NCBI GenBank assembly: GCA_016792805.1
Contig: JAEUHX010000018.1
Location: 1-64,000 of the forward strand
Reading direction: 5' to 3'
Length of the DNA stretch: 64,000 nucleotides
From: Planctomycetota bacterium
GTDB taxonomy: Bacteria > Planctomycetota > UBA1135 > JACQFD01
Position 1 is the first letter of the stretch. The number at the start of each line of letters is the position of its first letter. A program made the translations under genes and the position numbers. Positions 52,268 through 61,780 of the stretch are shown here, one piece after another. The notes below the pieces were generated by a model, which saw only the letters and a program-made list of their open reading frames with translations, was not told the origin of the DNA and did no database searches.

Positions 52268-52651
52268 TTACTTCTTGACCGCCGCCTGCTTCTTTCCGGC
52301 GACCGTCTTGCGCGGACCCTTACGGGTGCGGGCGTTGGACTTCGTTCGCTGTCCGCGCACGGGGAGGCTGCGGCGATGCCGCGATCCGCGGTAACAGCCG
52401 ATCTCCTTGAGGCGGTTGATGGCCTGGCTCAGCTGGCGGCGCAGGGCGCCCTCCACCGTCAGGTTCTTCTCAATGAAGACGTTGAGGCGGGCCGCGTCTT
52501 CCTCCGTGAGCTCCTTGGCACGCATCGCACCGTTCAGGCGGAGCGCTTCGCAGACCTTCTTCGCGGAGACGGGGCCAATGCCATAGATGTACGTGAGGGC
52601 AGTGGCAAGCTGCTTCTCGGCCGGGATATCAACGCCGCAGATGCGGGGCAT
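52268..52651 (-). CDS. rpsM: 30S ribosomal protein S13
   Basis: 127 residues, standard length (MPRICGVDIPAEKQLATALT, YIYGIGPVSAKKVCEAL, GSRHRRSLPVRGQRTKSNAR). The basic tail contacts P-site tRNA. First gene of the alpha segment after rpmJ, 75 bases behind it. Confidence 0.97.
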   Translation of the reverse strand: MPRICGVDIPAEKQLATALTYIYGIGPVSAKKVCEALRLNGAMRAKELTEEDAARLNVFIEKNLTVEGALRRQLSQAINRLKEIGCYRGSRHRRSLPVRGQRTKSNARTRKGPRKTVAGKKQAAVKK

Positions 52652-52726
52652 GAGCTTTGGGAAGGAAAGGGTTCGTGGGATCGAGAATTCGGAATTCGAA
52701 GCGGGCCTTCGGCGCTCGACGCGGCG

Positions 52727-52843
52727 CTACTTGCCCTGCCGCTGCTTATGGCGCGGATTGGAACAAATCACGCGAACGACGCCATGCCGGCGGATGACCT
52801 TGCAATTCTCACAAATGCGACGGACGCTGGCTCGGACTTTCAT
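52727..52843 (-). CDS. rpmJ: 50S ribosomal protein L36
   Basis: 38 residues, read directly from the sequence: [20 protein letters not shown] then [18 protein letters not shown]. The zinc ligands are C-x2-C-x12-C-x4-H, the C+ form. It fits its expected place between infA and rpsM. Confidence 0.95.
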   Translation of the reverse strand: MKVRASVRRICENCKVIRRHGVVRVICSNPRHKQRQGK

Positions 52844-53005
52844 GGAAACAAGAGTGGCAATCGGGCGTGAACAGATGTGGATTGGATCGTTGAGTGGAAT
52901 CTTGAATTCGGTCGGCGGCTCGGCGGCAGCGAATCGGGGCTCGCGGTTCTCTGCGAGATTCTCGCGCGCCTCGCGCTTCGAGCGGCGCCGCGCGGCGCTG
53001 TCGTG

Positions 53006-53224
53006 CTAGCCGCCGCGGAAGACGATGCGCCCTTTCGTCAGGTCGTAAGGCGACATCTCGATCGTGACCTTGTCTCCGGGAAGGATGCGAATGAAGTGCA
53101 TCCGCATCTTTCCGGACACGTGCGCGAGCACCGTGTGGCCGTTTTCCAGCTCGCAGCGGAAGCGCGCATTGGGGAGCGCTTCGCGCACGATGGCGGCGAC
53201 TTGTAGGGGCTCGGTTTTGGCCAC
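53006..53224 (-). CDS. infA: Translation initiation factor IF-1
   Basis: 72 residues from GTG 53224 ([19 protein letters not shown]), the usual IF-1 length; the open frame continues upstream without conserved sequence. The OB-fold is complete ([51 protein letters not shown]). It occupies the A-site of the 30S during initiation. No Shine-Dalgarno site precedes the GTG. Confidence 0.95.
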   Translation of the reverse strand: MAKTEPLQVAAIVREALPNARFRCELENGHTVLAHVSGKMRMHFIRILPGDKVTIEMSPYDLTKGRIVFRGG

Positions 53225-53354
53225 GTTGGTTTGGAAAAGTGGGGTGTGGAATTCGGTGGAGGCAGTGGACAGCGGCTTGTTCCCGAGCGGTCCGTATTTC
53301 GACGGCCCGCCCCAGAAGCCAGCCAGTGGTGTCACTGGCCAGTTTTGTCACCGG

Positions 53355-54017
53355 CTACGAGTCGGATCGAGGCTCCCGCGGGAACATGCGATCGAGCTCG
53401 CGAGCGATGACCTGAATCGAGCGATCGGCGTCGATCGTCCGAAGCAGCGAGCGCTCCTGGTAGTACGCGATCAGCGGTTGCGTCTGCTCGCGATACACCC
53501 GAAGGCGCTCTTTCACGACCTCAGGCCGGTCGTCGTCGCGGCGGTACAGCGGCTGGCTACACCGGTCACAGACGCCGACCTGCTTTGGGGGCGCGGACCG
53601 AGTATTGTAGGCAGCGCCGCATCCGCGGCAAATGAGTCTTCCGGACGCTCGGTCGATGAGCACCTCGTCTCCGATCTCGAAGCTGAGGACAGCGTCGAGG
53701 CGGATCCCCCTCGCCCCCAGGTTCCGGTCGAGCGCTTCCGCCTGCGGAAGGGTCCTCGGGTAGCCATCGAGGACGAAGGACTCGGAGCAATCGGGCTTCC
53801 GGAGCCGCCAATCGACCAGGTCGTTCACCACGTCGTCGGGCACGAGCTGCCCCTTCTGCATGAACTCCTTGGCGCGCTTGCCGAGGTCGGATCCTTCCGC
53901 GACGGCCGCTCGAAAGATGTCCCCCGTCGACACGTGGGCACAGCTTCGCTCCGCAGCCAGCCGAGGGGCTTGAGTGCCCTTGCCGGCTCCAGGAGGTCCG
54001 AGGAAGACAACGCGCAT
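53355..54017 (-). CDS. adk: Adenylate kinase
   Basis: Converts ATP and AMP to two ADP. 220 residues: P-loop FLGPPGAGKGTQ, AMP site and DGYPRTLPQAEAL. The LID is the long form with a four-cysteine zinc site (CRGCGAAYNT and CDRCSQPLYRRDDD). It lies between secY and infA; map, often found here, is absent. Confidence 0.97.
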   Translation of the reverse strand: MRVVFLGPPGAGKGTQAPRLAAERSCAHVSTGDIFRAAVAEGSDLGKRAKEFMQKGQLVPDDVVNDLVDWRLRKPDCSESFVLDGYPRTLPQAEALDRNLGARGIRLDAVLSFEIGDEVLIDRASGRLICRGCGAAYNTRSAPPKQVGVCDRCSQPLYRRDDDRPEVVKERLRVYREQTQPLIAYYQERSLLRTIDADRSIQVIARELDRMFPREPRSDS

Positions 54018-54188
54018 GCTCGAGAACGGTGAGGTGTCGTGCGAAGTTGTATGAAGTGCGAACTCGGTGCGGTTGCTCGCGAGGAGTGGTCGCGGGCGGA
54101 CGAGCGCAGGGAACGCGTTGGAGGGGAAATTGTGCGTTGCGGACGAGGGCAGCTTCTGTCGGAAGTTAAAAGTCGCGCTCAGAGAGAG

Positions 54189-55538
54189 TTATTGGGGCTT
54201 GGCCCACGAGGCGAGCCCGCCACTCAGGCCGCCACCCTTGAGGAATCCCTCGTAGTTTCGCATCACGAGCATCGCATTGAGCTTGTCGACGAGGTCGAGC
54301 GCCACACCGACGACGATGAGCACACTGGTGCCGCCGAGGAAAGCGCTCACCTGCGAGTCCAGCGTCAGCTCGCTCCTCACAAATCCAGGGATGATCGCAA
54401 TGACCGCGAGGAAGCCCGCACCGGCGAGTGTGATCCGAACGATGACACCCTCCAGATACTCGGCGGTCTTCTTGCCGGGACGAATTCCTGGGATGAACGA
54501 GCCATGCTCCTTCAGCTGATTCGCAATCTCGCTCGGCTGGAACATCAGCGTGGTCCAGAAGAACGAGAAGAAGAAGATCAGCGCCGTGAGAGTCGTGATG
54601 TAGACGAAGCCGTCCGAGCGGTAGAACGCCTGGGTCAGTGCGCGCCACCCGAAGCCCTCGCCGATGGTGGTGGGCACCAGGAAGATGGCGGATGCGAAAA
54701 TGATCGGCATCACGCCGACGTGATTGACTTTGAACGGCAGGTAGTTCTTGCCGCCGAAGACTCGGCCGCCGCGAACCAACTTTCCCTGCTGAATCGGAAT
54801 GCGCCGCTGCCCTTTGGTAACGTACACAATTCCGAAGACCACCGCGATCCAGATCGCCGCAACCTCGAGAACGGCCGACGTGGCCGCCGCGGGGTCGCCC
54901 TTGGTTTGATAGAAATCCAAGAACGACTTCGGCAGCCGAGAGATGATGCCGGTCATGATGAGGATCGAAACGCCGTTGCCGACGCCGTACTCGGTGATTT
55001 GTTCACCGATCCACATGACGAACATCGTCCCAGCCGTGAGGGCCAGAATGATCAGGATGGCCGGCCCCGGGGTGATCCCGCCCGGCAGAAGCCGCAGACC
55101 CGCATGATCCTTCGCGATCACTCCCACAAGCACAAAAGTGGCTTGAACGAGACAGATCGGGATCGTGGCGTAGCGAGTGTATTGATTGATCTTCTTCTGC
55201 CCGACCTGGCCTTCCTTGCTCAGCGCCTCGAGGGCCGGGACGGCCTTCACCAAAATGGAGAAGATGATCGACGCCGAGATGTACGGCATCACGCCGAGCG
55301 AGAAGAGATCGAACTGCAGGATGCTCGAGCCGGTGAGCGCCGCCATCATGCCGAAGAACTTGGCGGCGCCTCCCTGCTGCGACTGCACCTCTTTGATGAC
55401 CGAGAGGTCGAGGCCCGGCAAGGGGATGTGATATCCCAGCCGGTAGACCAGGAGAAACGCACAGGTGATGAGGATCCTGTTGCGCAGCTCCGGGACCTTG
55501 AGGAGGTTCAGGGCCGAAACGGTGGGGCTGGCTGCCAT
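54189..55538 (-). CDS. secY: Protein translocase subunit SecY
   Basis: 449 residues with ten hydrophobic segments, the channel of the Sec translocon. The N-terminus ELRNRILITCAFLLVYRLGY and plug region GSSILQFDLFSLGVMPYISA are typical, as is the late GIRPGKKTAEYLEGVIVRIT. The last 20 residues are Gly-rich. It is preceded by a 237-base gap after rplO. Confidence 0.97.
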   Translation of the reverse strand: MAASPTVSALNLLKVPELRNRILITCAFLLVYRLGYHIPLPGLDLSVIKEVQSQQGGAAKFFGMMAALTGSSILQFDLFSLGVMPYISASIIFSILVKAVPALEALSKEGQVGQKKINQYTRYATIPICLVQATFVLVGVIAKDHAGLRLLPGGITPGPAILIILALTAGTMFVMWIGEQITEYGVGNGVSILIMTGIISRLPKSFLDFYQTKGDPAAATSAVLEVAAIWIAVVFGIVYVTKGQRRIPIQQGKLVRGGRVFGGKNYLPFKVNHVGVMPIIFASAIFLVPTTIGEGFGWRALTQAFYRSDGFVYITTLTALIFFFSFFWTTLMFQPSEIANQLKEHGSFIPGIRPGKKTAEYLEGVIVRITLAGAGFLAVIAIIPGFVRSELTLDSQVSAFLGGTSVLIVVGVALDLVDKLNAMLVMRNYEGFLKGGGLSGGLASWAKPQ

Positions 55539-55775
55539 GGCGATTGCTCGAGCGAAGCTGCGAGTGCGTTCGGAGTGCGTTCGAGAGAGGGCGGAAGGAG
55601 CTCGGTGAAGAAGCTCAAGTCCTAAGGTTGCATTCGGTGCTCACAAGCCCGCGGAGACCGAGGGCGGGGCGCCGACGAGAACCGGACGCGGGACCCGCTT
55701 CACGCCGCGAGCCTCGACGCATGCTCCATGGGGAGCACCCTTCGAGGCTCGAACGCTCGACGCATCGGACGACGG

Positions 55776-56387
55776 CTACTTTCCCTCCGGCTTCTTGGGG
55801 GCCTTGGGTGCCGCGCCCTTGGCGTCGCCGCCGCCCTTGGCAGGCTTTGCGCCGCCCTTCCCGGTGCCGGCCTTGGCACTGGAGGGCTTCGGCGCCGACG
55901 GAATGCGCTTGCGCGGCTCCAACGGCTTCGCAAAGCGGGGCGGCTCCTTCTCTTCGACGGTGCCGCCGAGCTTGGCGATTTTGTCGCGAGCCGACTGAGA
56001 GACGCGATCGGCCACGACCGTCAGCTTCCGCTGGAGTTCACCGTCTCCGAGCACCTTCAAGCGCTCGGTCTCGGCGGTGACGAGCCCGCGCGCCAGGACG
56101 GCGGCGAGGTCGACGCGCTCTCCATCGGAGAACGCGTTCAGATCGCGCACGTTGACGATGGTGTAACGATGCCGGAAGTCGGTGTTGGAGAACCCCTTCT
56201 TCGGCAGTCGGCGATAAAGCGGCATCTGGCCGCCTTCGTAGCCGGGCTTTGCGGACCAACCCGAGCGCGCTCGCGCACCCTTGTGGCCGCGCGCCGACGT
56301 CTTGCCGAGGCCGGAGCCCACGCCGCGGCCCACACGCTTGCGGCCGGGAAAGGCAGTCCCGGTGCTGTTGACCTGATTGAGGTTCAT
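55776..56387 (-). CDS. rplO: 50S ribosomal protein L15
   Basis: 203 residues. The core (RKRVGRGVGSGLGKTSARGH, GYEGGQMPLYRRLPKKGFSN) is normal, but about 55 C-terminal residues are a Pro/Lys/Gly/Ala-rich tail (KGGAKPAKGGGDAKGAAPKA). Its start overlaps the rpsE stop by four bases, leaving no room for rpmD. Confidence 0.96.
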   Translation of the reverse strand: MNLNQVNSTGTAFPGRKRVGRGVGSGLGKTSARGHKGARARSGWSAKPGYEGGQMPLYRRLPKKGFSNTDFRHRYTIVNVRDLNAFSDGERVDLAAVLARGLVTAETERLKVLGDGELQRKLTVVADRVSQSARDKIAKLGGTVEEKEPPRFAKPLEPRKRIPSAPKPSSAKAGTGKGGAKPAKGGGDAKGAAPKAPKKPEGK

Positions 56388-56893
56388 TCGACTTTCACTC
56401 CGCGCAGCTCCTCGGTGCGCTCACGAGTCCGAAGCTGGCTCACGGCGTCGACGGCCGCCTTCACAAGATTGACGGCGTTGGTTGAGCCGTACGCTTTTGT
56501 GAGAACGTCCTTCACGCCCGCGAGATCGAGAACCGCGCGAACGCAGCTCCCAGCAATAATTCCCGTGCCCGGAGCAGCGGGAATCAGCTTCACGGACGAA
56601 GATCCAAAACGGCCCGTGACCTCGTGGGGAATCGTGGTTCCAGACCGGGGAACGCGCAGCAGGTGCTTGCGCGCGTCGCGCCCGGACTTCTCAACGGCCG
56701 AAGGAACTTCCTTGGCCTTGGAGAAGCCGAAACCCACAACTCCATCGCGGTTACCCACGACGGTCAGGGCGGAGAAAGAGAATCGCCGGCCGCCTTTCAC
56801 GACGGCCGCCGAACGATTGACCTTCACGACAACCTCGTCGAGCCGCAGCGCCGAGGCTTCCGTGTGGTCGAGGTATTCAACGTGGAGAGCCAA
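56384..56893 (-). CDS. rpsE: 30S ribosomal protein S5
   Basis: 169 residues. Double-stranded RNA-binding-like N-domain (VVVKVNRSAAVVKGGRRFSF, SALTVVGNRDGVVGFGFSKA) and C-domain (VKLIPAAPGTGIIAGSCVRA). S5 affects decoding accuracy. It is followed directly by rplO through an ATGA overlap. Confidence 0.97.
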   Translation of the reverse strand: MALHVEYLDHTEASALRLDEVVVKVNRSAAVVKGGRRFSFSALTVVGNRDGVVGFGFSKAKEVPSAVEKSGRDARKHLLRVPRSGTTIPHEVTGRFGSSSVKLIPAAPGTGIIAGSCVRAVLDLAGVKDVLTKAYGSTNAVNLVKAAVDAVSQLRTRERTEELRGVKVE

Positions 56894-56983
56894 AGGAAAA
56901 ACCTACCGATAGAGAGGCGCGACTGGGTTGCGCGTTTCGATGGATGATTGAACTGTAAGAACGATGCTATGAGCTTTCGCGTA

Positions 56984-57370
56984 TCAGAACTGCAGTCCGG
57001 CCTTGCGCGCCGCTTCTGCGAGGGCGCGCACGCGGCCGTGATAGCGGAACGAGCCACGGTCGAAAACGACGGCCTTCACGCCCTTCTCAAGAGCGCGCTT
57101 GGCAACCGCCTCGCCGACGATGCGCGACAGATCCGACTTGGAGGCCCTCTTTCCCTCGGGCTTTGCGCCCGCGGCTCCGCGGATCGCTTTCTCGAGCGAC
57201 GAAGCGGAAGCGACGGTGTGCCCCTTAATGTCGTCGATCACCTGGGCGGAAATGTGCTTTGTGGACCGATGAATCGAGAGGCGCGGCCGCTCGGGGTGGT
57301 TGCGAATACGCTGGCGCACTGCCAGTTTTCGCCGAACGCTGCCCGCGTGAAGCTTCTTTTGAAGTCGCAT
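56984..57370 (-). CDS. rplR: 50S ribosomal protein L18
   Basis: 128 residues with PERPRLSIHRSTKHISAQVI and a final FDRGSFRYHGRVRALAEAAR; binds 5S rRNA. An internal basic loop (GAAGAKPEGKRASKSD) is slightly longer than usual. Confidence 0.97.
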   Translation of the reverse strand: MRLQKKLHAGSVRRKLAVRQRIRNHPERPRLSIHRSTKHISAQVIDDIKGHTVASASSLEKAIRGAAGAKPEGKRASKSDLSRIVGEAVAKRALEKGVKAVVFDRGSFRYHGRVRALAEAARKAGLQF

Positions 57371-57433
57371 GGGAAAAAGTAAGGAGTTCTTCTGTGTGAA
57401 TTAAGGTCGAACGGATCGCGCCAGAAGGCTGGG

Positions 57434-57991
57434 TTAGGTCGTGCCGAACGACTTGCCCTGCTTGCGCTTGATGGTCTCGTCGGAGTACTTCACGCCCTTG
57501 GCGTTGTAGGGCTCCGGAGGACGCGTGGCGCGGATTTGTGCGGCGAGCTGCCCGACCACCTGCCGGTCGATTCCCTTGATGACGATTCCGTTCGGCGGCG
57601 GACACTCAACCGTCACCCCCTGGGGAATCGGGATGCGGACGGGCTGGCAATAGCCAACGGTCATCACCACCGTCTTGCCGTCCACCTTGGCGCCCCAGCC
57701 GACGCCGTTTACCTCGAGGCGACGCTCGTAGCCCTCGGTCACGCCGCGCACCATATTGGCGAGCATGGCGCGGGTCATTCCGTGGTGTGCACGGGCCTCG
57801 CGCGAATCGGACTTGCGCGAAATGCGCGCGGTCGCCCCCGAAGTCCCCTGGGAGACTGTCTCCAGGGAGAGGTCGGAGTGCATCGGGAACTTCAACGATC
57901 CCTTCGGACCCGTGACGGTCAAGCTGGTCGTATCCGCGGCGATCTTGACGCCGGCGGGGACCGAAACGGGAACCTTACCTAAGCGAGACAT
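57434..57991 (-). CDS. rplF: 50S ribosomal protein L6
   Basis: 185 residues, two repeated alpha/beta domains. MSRLGKVPVSVPAGV starts it, and the signature RPPEPYNAKGVKYSDETIKR is near the end. It lies near the L7/L12 stalk base. Confidence 0.97.
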   Translation of the reverse strand: MSRLGKVPVSVPAGVKIAADTTSLTVTGPKGSLKFPMHSDLSLETVSQGTSGATARISRKSDSREARAHHGMTRAMLANMVRGVTEGYERRLEVNGVGWGAKVDGKTVVMTVGYCQPVRIPIPQGVTVECPPPNGIVIKGIDRQVVGQLAAQIRATRPPEPYNAKGVKYSDETIKRKQGKSFGTT

Positions 57992-58219
57992 GAGCTACCT
58001 CAGCGAAACCTGGATTCTCGGTTGAGAATCGATGACGCGGGAGATGGTGATCAGAAAAGGGAACTTAGAAGGTGAAAAGTAAACTTGGAGAATCTGCTTC
58101 GAAGAGCCGTGGCCGAGAGGCCGCCCATCGGTCAGCCCGCTCGCGTCGCAAGCTCTTCGCATCCGAAAAGCAACTTCGCCGAACGGCTTCCCTCGCAGGA
58201 GCCTTTCATCGCCGGACGA

Positions 58220-58618
58220 CTACATCACGGTCGCGAGGATCTCGCCACCGACGCCGAGTTCCTTCGCCTTGCGGCCGCTCACGATCCCCTTCGTGGTCGA
58301 GAGGATCGAGATGCCCTGGCCATTGGCAACTTTGGGAATCTCCTGGACGCCGATGTAGCGGCGGCAGCCGGGCTTGCTCATGCGCTTAATCGCGCGGATG
58401 ACCCGGGAGCCATCCTGGTCATACTTGAGCTTAATCGTGAGCTTGCCGGGCTTGGGCTCCGACTCGAGGGCGTAGTCCGTGATGAAGCCCTCGTCCTTGA
58501 GGACGATCGCGAGGGCGGTACGCATCTTCGAAATCGGCATCTCGACAACGTCTCGCCGGATCGCGCTCGCATTGCGGATCCGAGTCAAGAAGTCGGCGAC
58601 GGGGTCGGTCATCGTCAT
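58220..58618 (-). CDS. rpsH: 30S ribosomal protein S8
   Basis: 132 residues (MTDPVADFLTRIRNASAIRR; final STTKGIVSGRKAKELGVGGE). S8 organises the central 16S domain and often regulates the spc operon. A 228-base gap separates it from rplF. Confidence 0.97.
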   Translation of the reverse strand: MTMTDPVADFLTRIRNASAIRRDVVEMPISKMRTALAIVLKDEGFITDYALESEPKPGKLTIKLKYDQDGSRVIRAIKRMSKPGCRRYIGVQEIPKVANGQGISILSTTKGIVSGRKAKELGVGGEILATVM

Positions 58619-58636
58619 GGGGTTACCGGCTGCGTG

Positions 58637-58822
58637 CTACCAGGAGGCCTTGCGGACGCCGGGGATCTCACCCCGAAGCGACATGTCGCGGAAGCAAATG
58701 CGGCAGAGACCGAACTTGCGGTAGACCGCGCGAACACGACCACAAATCTGGCACCGCGTGTAGCCGCGAGTGCTGAACTTGGGCGTCCGGCGGGACTTAA
58801 CAATCAGGCTTTTCTTCGCCAC
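58637..58822 (-). CDS. rpsN: 30S ribosomal protein S14, zinc-binding type
   Basis: 61 residues, the short zinc form with C-x2-C and C-x2-C ([20 protein letters not shown] then CFRDM). Starts [20 protein letters not shown]. No duplicated long form is seen here. Confidence 0.97.
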   Translation of the reverse strand: MAKKSLIVKSRRTPKFSTRGYTRCQICGRVRAVYRKFGLCRICFRDMSLRGEIPGVRKASW

Positions 58823-58965
58823 AGGATTCCTCGTGGAGCCGCAGGCCCGTTAGGGCGCTGCGAGTTCGCTGGAGGCAGATGTTGGAAGGATTTGTTGGAT
58901 GAAAGAGATCGGGAAGGTTTGGAGCCGGCGGCACGGGGCGCGAGCCTCGTCGGCCGATCACCCCA

Positions 58966-59541
58966 TTAGCGGCGGAACGGCATGCCCATGCGCTCGAGAA
59001 GCGCTTCGGCAGGGCCATCCTCGCCCGCGGACGTGCAGATCGTAATGTTCATGCCCTGAACGAACTCAACCTTGTCGAGCGGGATCTCAGGGAAAACCGA
59101 CTGCTCGGAGAGTCCGAAGCTGTAGTTCCCCCGCCCGTCGAGCTTTCGCGGCAGGCCGCGGAAGTCACGAATACGGGGAATCACAACCGAGATGATGCGA
59201 TCGAGGAATTCATACATCCGCTCGCGCCGCAGGGTCACGGCGAGGCCGATCGGCATCCCTTCGCGCAGACGGAAGCCCGAGATCGAGTTCCGGGCTTTTG
59301 TGATCACCGGCTTCTGACCCGTGATCGCTCCTAGGTCGCGAGCCGCATGGTCGATGCGCGCGCGGTTCTCAATCGACTTGCCGACGCCCATGCTGACGAC
59401 AATCTTCGTCACGCGCGGGATCGCCATCTTGTTCTGGATTCCGAACTGCTTGGCGACCGCCGGCGCGACCTCGTTCCGATACTTGTCGGCGAGGCGCGGG
59501 CGCGCGGCAGGTGCGCTCGGATTCGCAGTGCTAGTGGCCAT
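58966..59541 (-). CDS. rplE: 50S ribosomal protein L5
   Basis: 191 residues. The core begins YRNEVAPAVAKQFGIQNKMA and has VSMGVGKSIENRARIDHAAR, RLREGMPIGLAVTLRRERMY and a final GMNITICTSA. It binds 5S rRNA. The N-terminal 17 residues are Ser/Ala/Pro-rich. Confidence 0.97.
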   Translation of the reverse strand: MATSTANPSAPAARPRLADKYRNEVAPAVAKQFGIQNKMAIPRVTKIVVSMGVGKSIENRARIDHAARDLGAITGQKPVITKARNSISGFRLREGMPIGLAVTLRRERMYEFLDRIISVVIPRIRDFRGLPRKLDGRGNYSFGLSEQSVFPEIPLDKVEFVQGMNITICTSAGEDGPAEALLERMGMPFRR

Positions 59542-59617
59542 GAAACGTACAGTTAGATTTCGGAGAAGTGTGAGTTGGAGATTTCCAGGTAGCTCGAGCT
59601 GCTGGAGCTCGTAGCCG

Positions 59618-59989
59618 CTAGGAGTTGGACTTCGCGGTAAGGACCGTCCCGGTCTTCACAGAGATGCGGACCTTTTTGCCGTCGCGCATCTCGTGCTTCA
59701 CGCGGACTCCCTTGCCGGCCTTCTCGTCATAGAGAAGAACGTTCGAGAGATGGATCGGCGCCTCTCGCTGGATGCGGCCGCCCTGTGGGTTCTGCTGGCT
59801 CTTGCGGAGGTGGCGCCAGCGAATATTAATGCCCTTCACCGTGACACGGCCGCGGCGCATGTCGACGGAGACCACCTCACCTTTCTTGCCGCGGTCGTTG
59901 CCGGAGATCACCTGAACGACATCCCCGCGGCGCACATGGGAGCGGCGGATCGGAGCCTGCTTCTTGGGGAGACGAACCACTTCAGACAA
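59618..59989 (-). CDS. rplX: 50S ribosomal protein L24
   Basis: 123 residues. The KOW motif is [20 protein letters not shown], followed by [20 protein letters not shown]. An assembly initiator of the 50S subunit. The listed start overlaps the rplN stop by eight bases. Confidence 0.96.
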   Translation of the reverse strand: MSEVVRLPKKQAPIRRSHVRRGDVVQVISGNDRGKKGEVVSVDMRRGRVTVKGINIRWRHLRKSQQNPQGGRIQREAPIHLSNVLLYDEKAGKGVRVKHEMRDGKKVRISVKTGTVLTAKSNS

Positions 59990-60350
59990 CCTCCTGCGCC
60001 AACGAAACGATCTTCATGAAGTTGCGGTCGCGGAGCTCGCGAGCCACCGCACCGAAGATGCGGGTGCCCTTCGGATTATTGTCCGCGTCGAGCAGAACCA
60101 TGGCATTGCGGTCGAACCGCACATAAGAGCCATCGTCGCGGCGCACATTGGCGCGCGTGCGAACGACAACTCCCTTCACCACGGCACCTTCCTTGACGTC
60201 GCCGTCCGGAATGGCCTTCTTGACCGAGGCAACAATAATGTCGCCAACGGTCGCATAGCGGCGTCGCGTACCGCCCAAGACCTTGATACACATCACGGTC
60301 TTGGCGCCGGTGTTGTCGGCGACGTCGAGGTAAGTTCGCATCTGAATCAT
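59982..60350 (-). CDS. rplN: 50S ribosomal protein L14
   Basis: 122 residues, standard length ([60 protein letters not shown]). At the intersubunit bridge; also the usual target of silencing factor RsfS. Confidence 0.97.
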   Translation of the reverse strand: MIQMRTYLDVADNTGAKTVMCIKVLGGTRRRYATVGDIIVASVKKAIPDGDVKEGAVVKGVVVRTRANVRRDDGSYVRFDRNAMVLLDADNNPKGTRIFGAVARELRDRNFMKIVSLAQEVV

Positions 60351-60402
60351 GGCAGTTCTCTTCTCGTCGAGTGGCGACTTGGTGGGTGGGTCTACCGCCA
60401 GC

Positions 60403-60813
60403 TCACGAACGGCGCGGCTTCGCAGCCGGCGTCTTGGCCTCGGGATTCTTGCCTTCCGCGGTCGGATTGGAGACGGACGACATCACTTCCGACGAGGCCT
60501 CGATGCTCTTCATCGCCTCCTCGGGGAGATCCATCCGCTCCACAACGCGAATGAGCCGCCACCGCTTGAGGCGGCTCATCGGGCGCGATTCCATAATCTC
60601 AACGATATCGCCGAGGCGCGCCTCGCCCTTCTCATCGTGGGCGTAAAAGCGGCTGTAACGGCGCATGTACTTGCCGTACTTCGGGTGGCGCACCAAGCGC
60701 TCGGCCTGCACCACAATTGTCTTCTGCATCTTGGCGCTGAGGACGCGCCCTTGCACGACCTTGCGGCGATTGCGCTCGGCGGTCTGCGCGGTGGGTTGAG
60801 TTTCCGGAGTCAT
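60403..60813 (-). CDS. rpsQ: 30S ribosomal protein S17
   Basis: 136 residues against about 85 in most bacteria. The core is [20 protein letters not shown] to [18 protein letters not shown]. The extra length is a 15-residue N-terminus and about 45 C-terminal residues rich in Ser, Ala, Lys and Pro ([20 protein letters not shown]). Confidence 0.96.
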   Translation of the reverse strand: MTPETQPTAQTAERNRRKVVQGRVLSAKMQKTIVVQAERLVRHPKYGKYMRRYSRFYAHDEKGEARLGDIVEIMESRPMSRLKRWRLIRVVERMDLPEEAMKSIEASSEVMSSVSNPTAEGKNPEAKTPAAKPRRS

Positions 60814-60861
60814 AGTGAAAGTTGAGTTCGTGGGATCCGCTGGGCGTTTGCGGGTTGGGAT

Positions 60862-61119
60862 TTACTTCGAGCCCGTCGTCTTCGGGCTGAGTGTCTTCTG
60901 GCTGCGAACGCCGAGCGCGCGCTCACGCAGCAAGGTCTCGCAACGGGCGATGTCCTTGCGGATCTCTCGGAAGCGCGCCGGGTTGGCAACGGCTTCCGTG
61001 GCGCCCTTGAGCCGAAGGTCGAAGAACTCCTTGCGGAGCTTCTCGATGTCGGCGCGGAGCTCATGGTCCTGGCGCTCGCGCATCTCTTTCAGGCGGGTAC
61101 GGGTATTCAGCTTTGCCAT
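60862..61119 (-). CDS. rpmC: 50S ribosomal protein L29
   Basis: 85 residues: the two-helix core (RERQDHELRADIEKLRKEFF, ARFREIRKDIARCETLLRER) plus a basic tail ending SPKTTGSK. Located at the exit tunnel, where SRP and trigger factor dock. Confidence 0.96.
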   Translation of the reverse strand: MAKLNTRTRLKEMRERQDHELRADIEKLRKEFFDLRLKGATEAVANPARFREIRKDIARCETLLRERALGVRSQKTLSPKTTGSK

Positions 61120-61247
61120 GATAGAACGTTACAAATTCGCGGGAGTCAGTTTTCGGGGATCCGTGGCGCGGGGCTTAGGATTTGTGGGCTTGAGCGCCTG
61201 GATCCGAGTGAGGAGTCGTTTTCTTGGGTTTCGTTCGGAGCTGGAGA

Positions 61248-61667
61248 TTAGTGCGCACCCAGGACGCGCTTCACGAAGCGGGTCTTGAGGGAGAGCTTGT
61301 GCGCCACGCGATTAAACGCTGTGCGTGCCACGTCCTCGGGGACACCGCCGATCTCGTAGAGCATCGTGCCGGGCTTGATGACCGCGGCCCAAAACTCCGG
61401 CTCGCCCTTTCCGTGACCCATTCGAGTCTCGAGAGGCTTCTTGGAGATCGGCTTGTGAGGGAAAACGCGAATCCAAACTTTCGCCTCGCCCGCGGCGCGG
61501 GCCGCGGCGATACGGCCGGCTTCGATCTCGCGACCCGAAAGCCAGCCCATCTCGAGAGACTGCAGTCCGAAGTCACCGAAGGAGACGCGGTTTCCGCGCG
61601 AAGCAACTCCGCGGATCTTGCCGCGCTGCGACTTGCGGAACTTCACGCGCTTGGGCATCAACGCCAC
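61248..61667 (-). CDS. rplP: 50S ribosomal protein L16
   Basis: 139 residues, standard (MPKRVKFRKSQRGKIRGVAS, VFPHKPISKKPLETRMGHGK, PEDVARTAFNRVAHKLSLKT). The ATG three codons upstream of MPKR (MALMPKR) is the listed start; MPKR itself at 61658 may be the true one. A 128-base gap separates it from rpmC. Confidence 0.96.
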   Translation of the reverse strand: MALMPKRVKFRKSQRGKIRGVASRGNRVSFGDFGLQSLEMGWLSGREIEAGRIAAARAAGEAKVWIRVFPHKPISKKPLETRMGHGKGEPEFWAAVIKPGTMLYEIGGVPEDVARTAFNRVAHKLSLKTRFVKRVLGAH

Positions 61668-61780
61668 GATTTCAACTCCTCAGCTCGCTGGATATTTGGT
61701 GATCTTGGATGGTTTGGATTTGTAACTTAGGGGCCGGCTCGCCGGTGTGTATCCCGTGGGAGGCGCCTCGATCGAGTTCG

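Noticed and set aside
53225..53335. N-terminal extension of IF-1
   Set aside because: IF-1 has about 72 residues in almost all bacteria, which fits GTG 53224 exactly.
54039..55625. Plus-strand open frame of about 530 codons opposite secY
   Set aside because: Charged, repetitive composition typical of an antisense shadow of a GC-rich gene.
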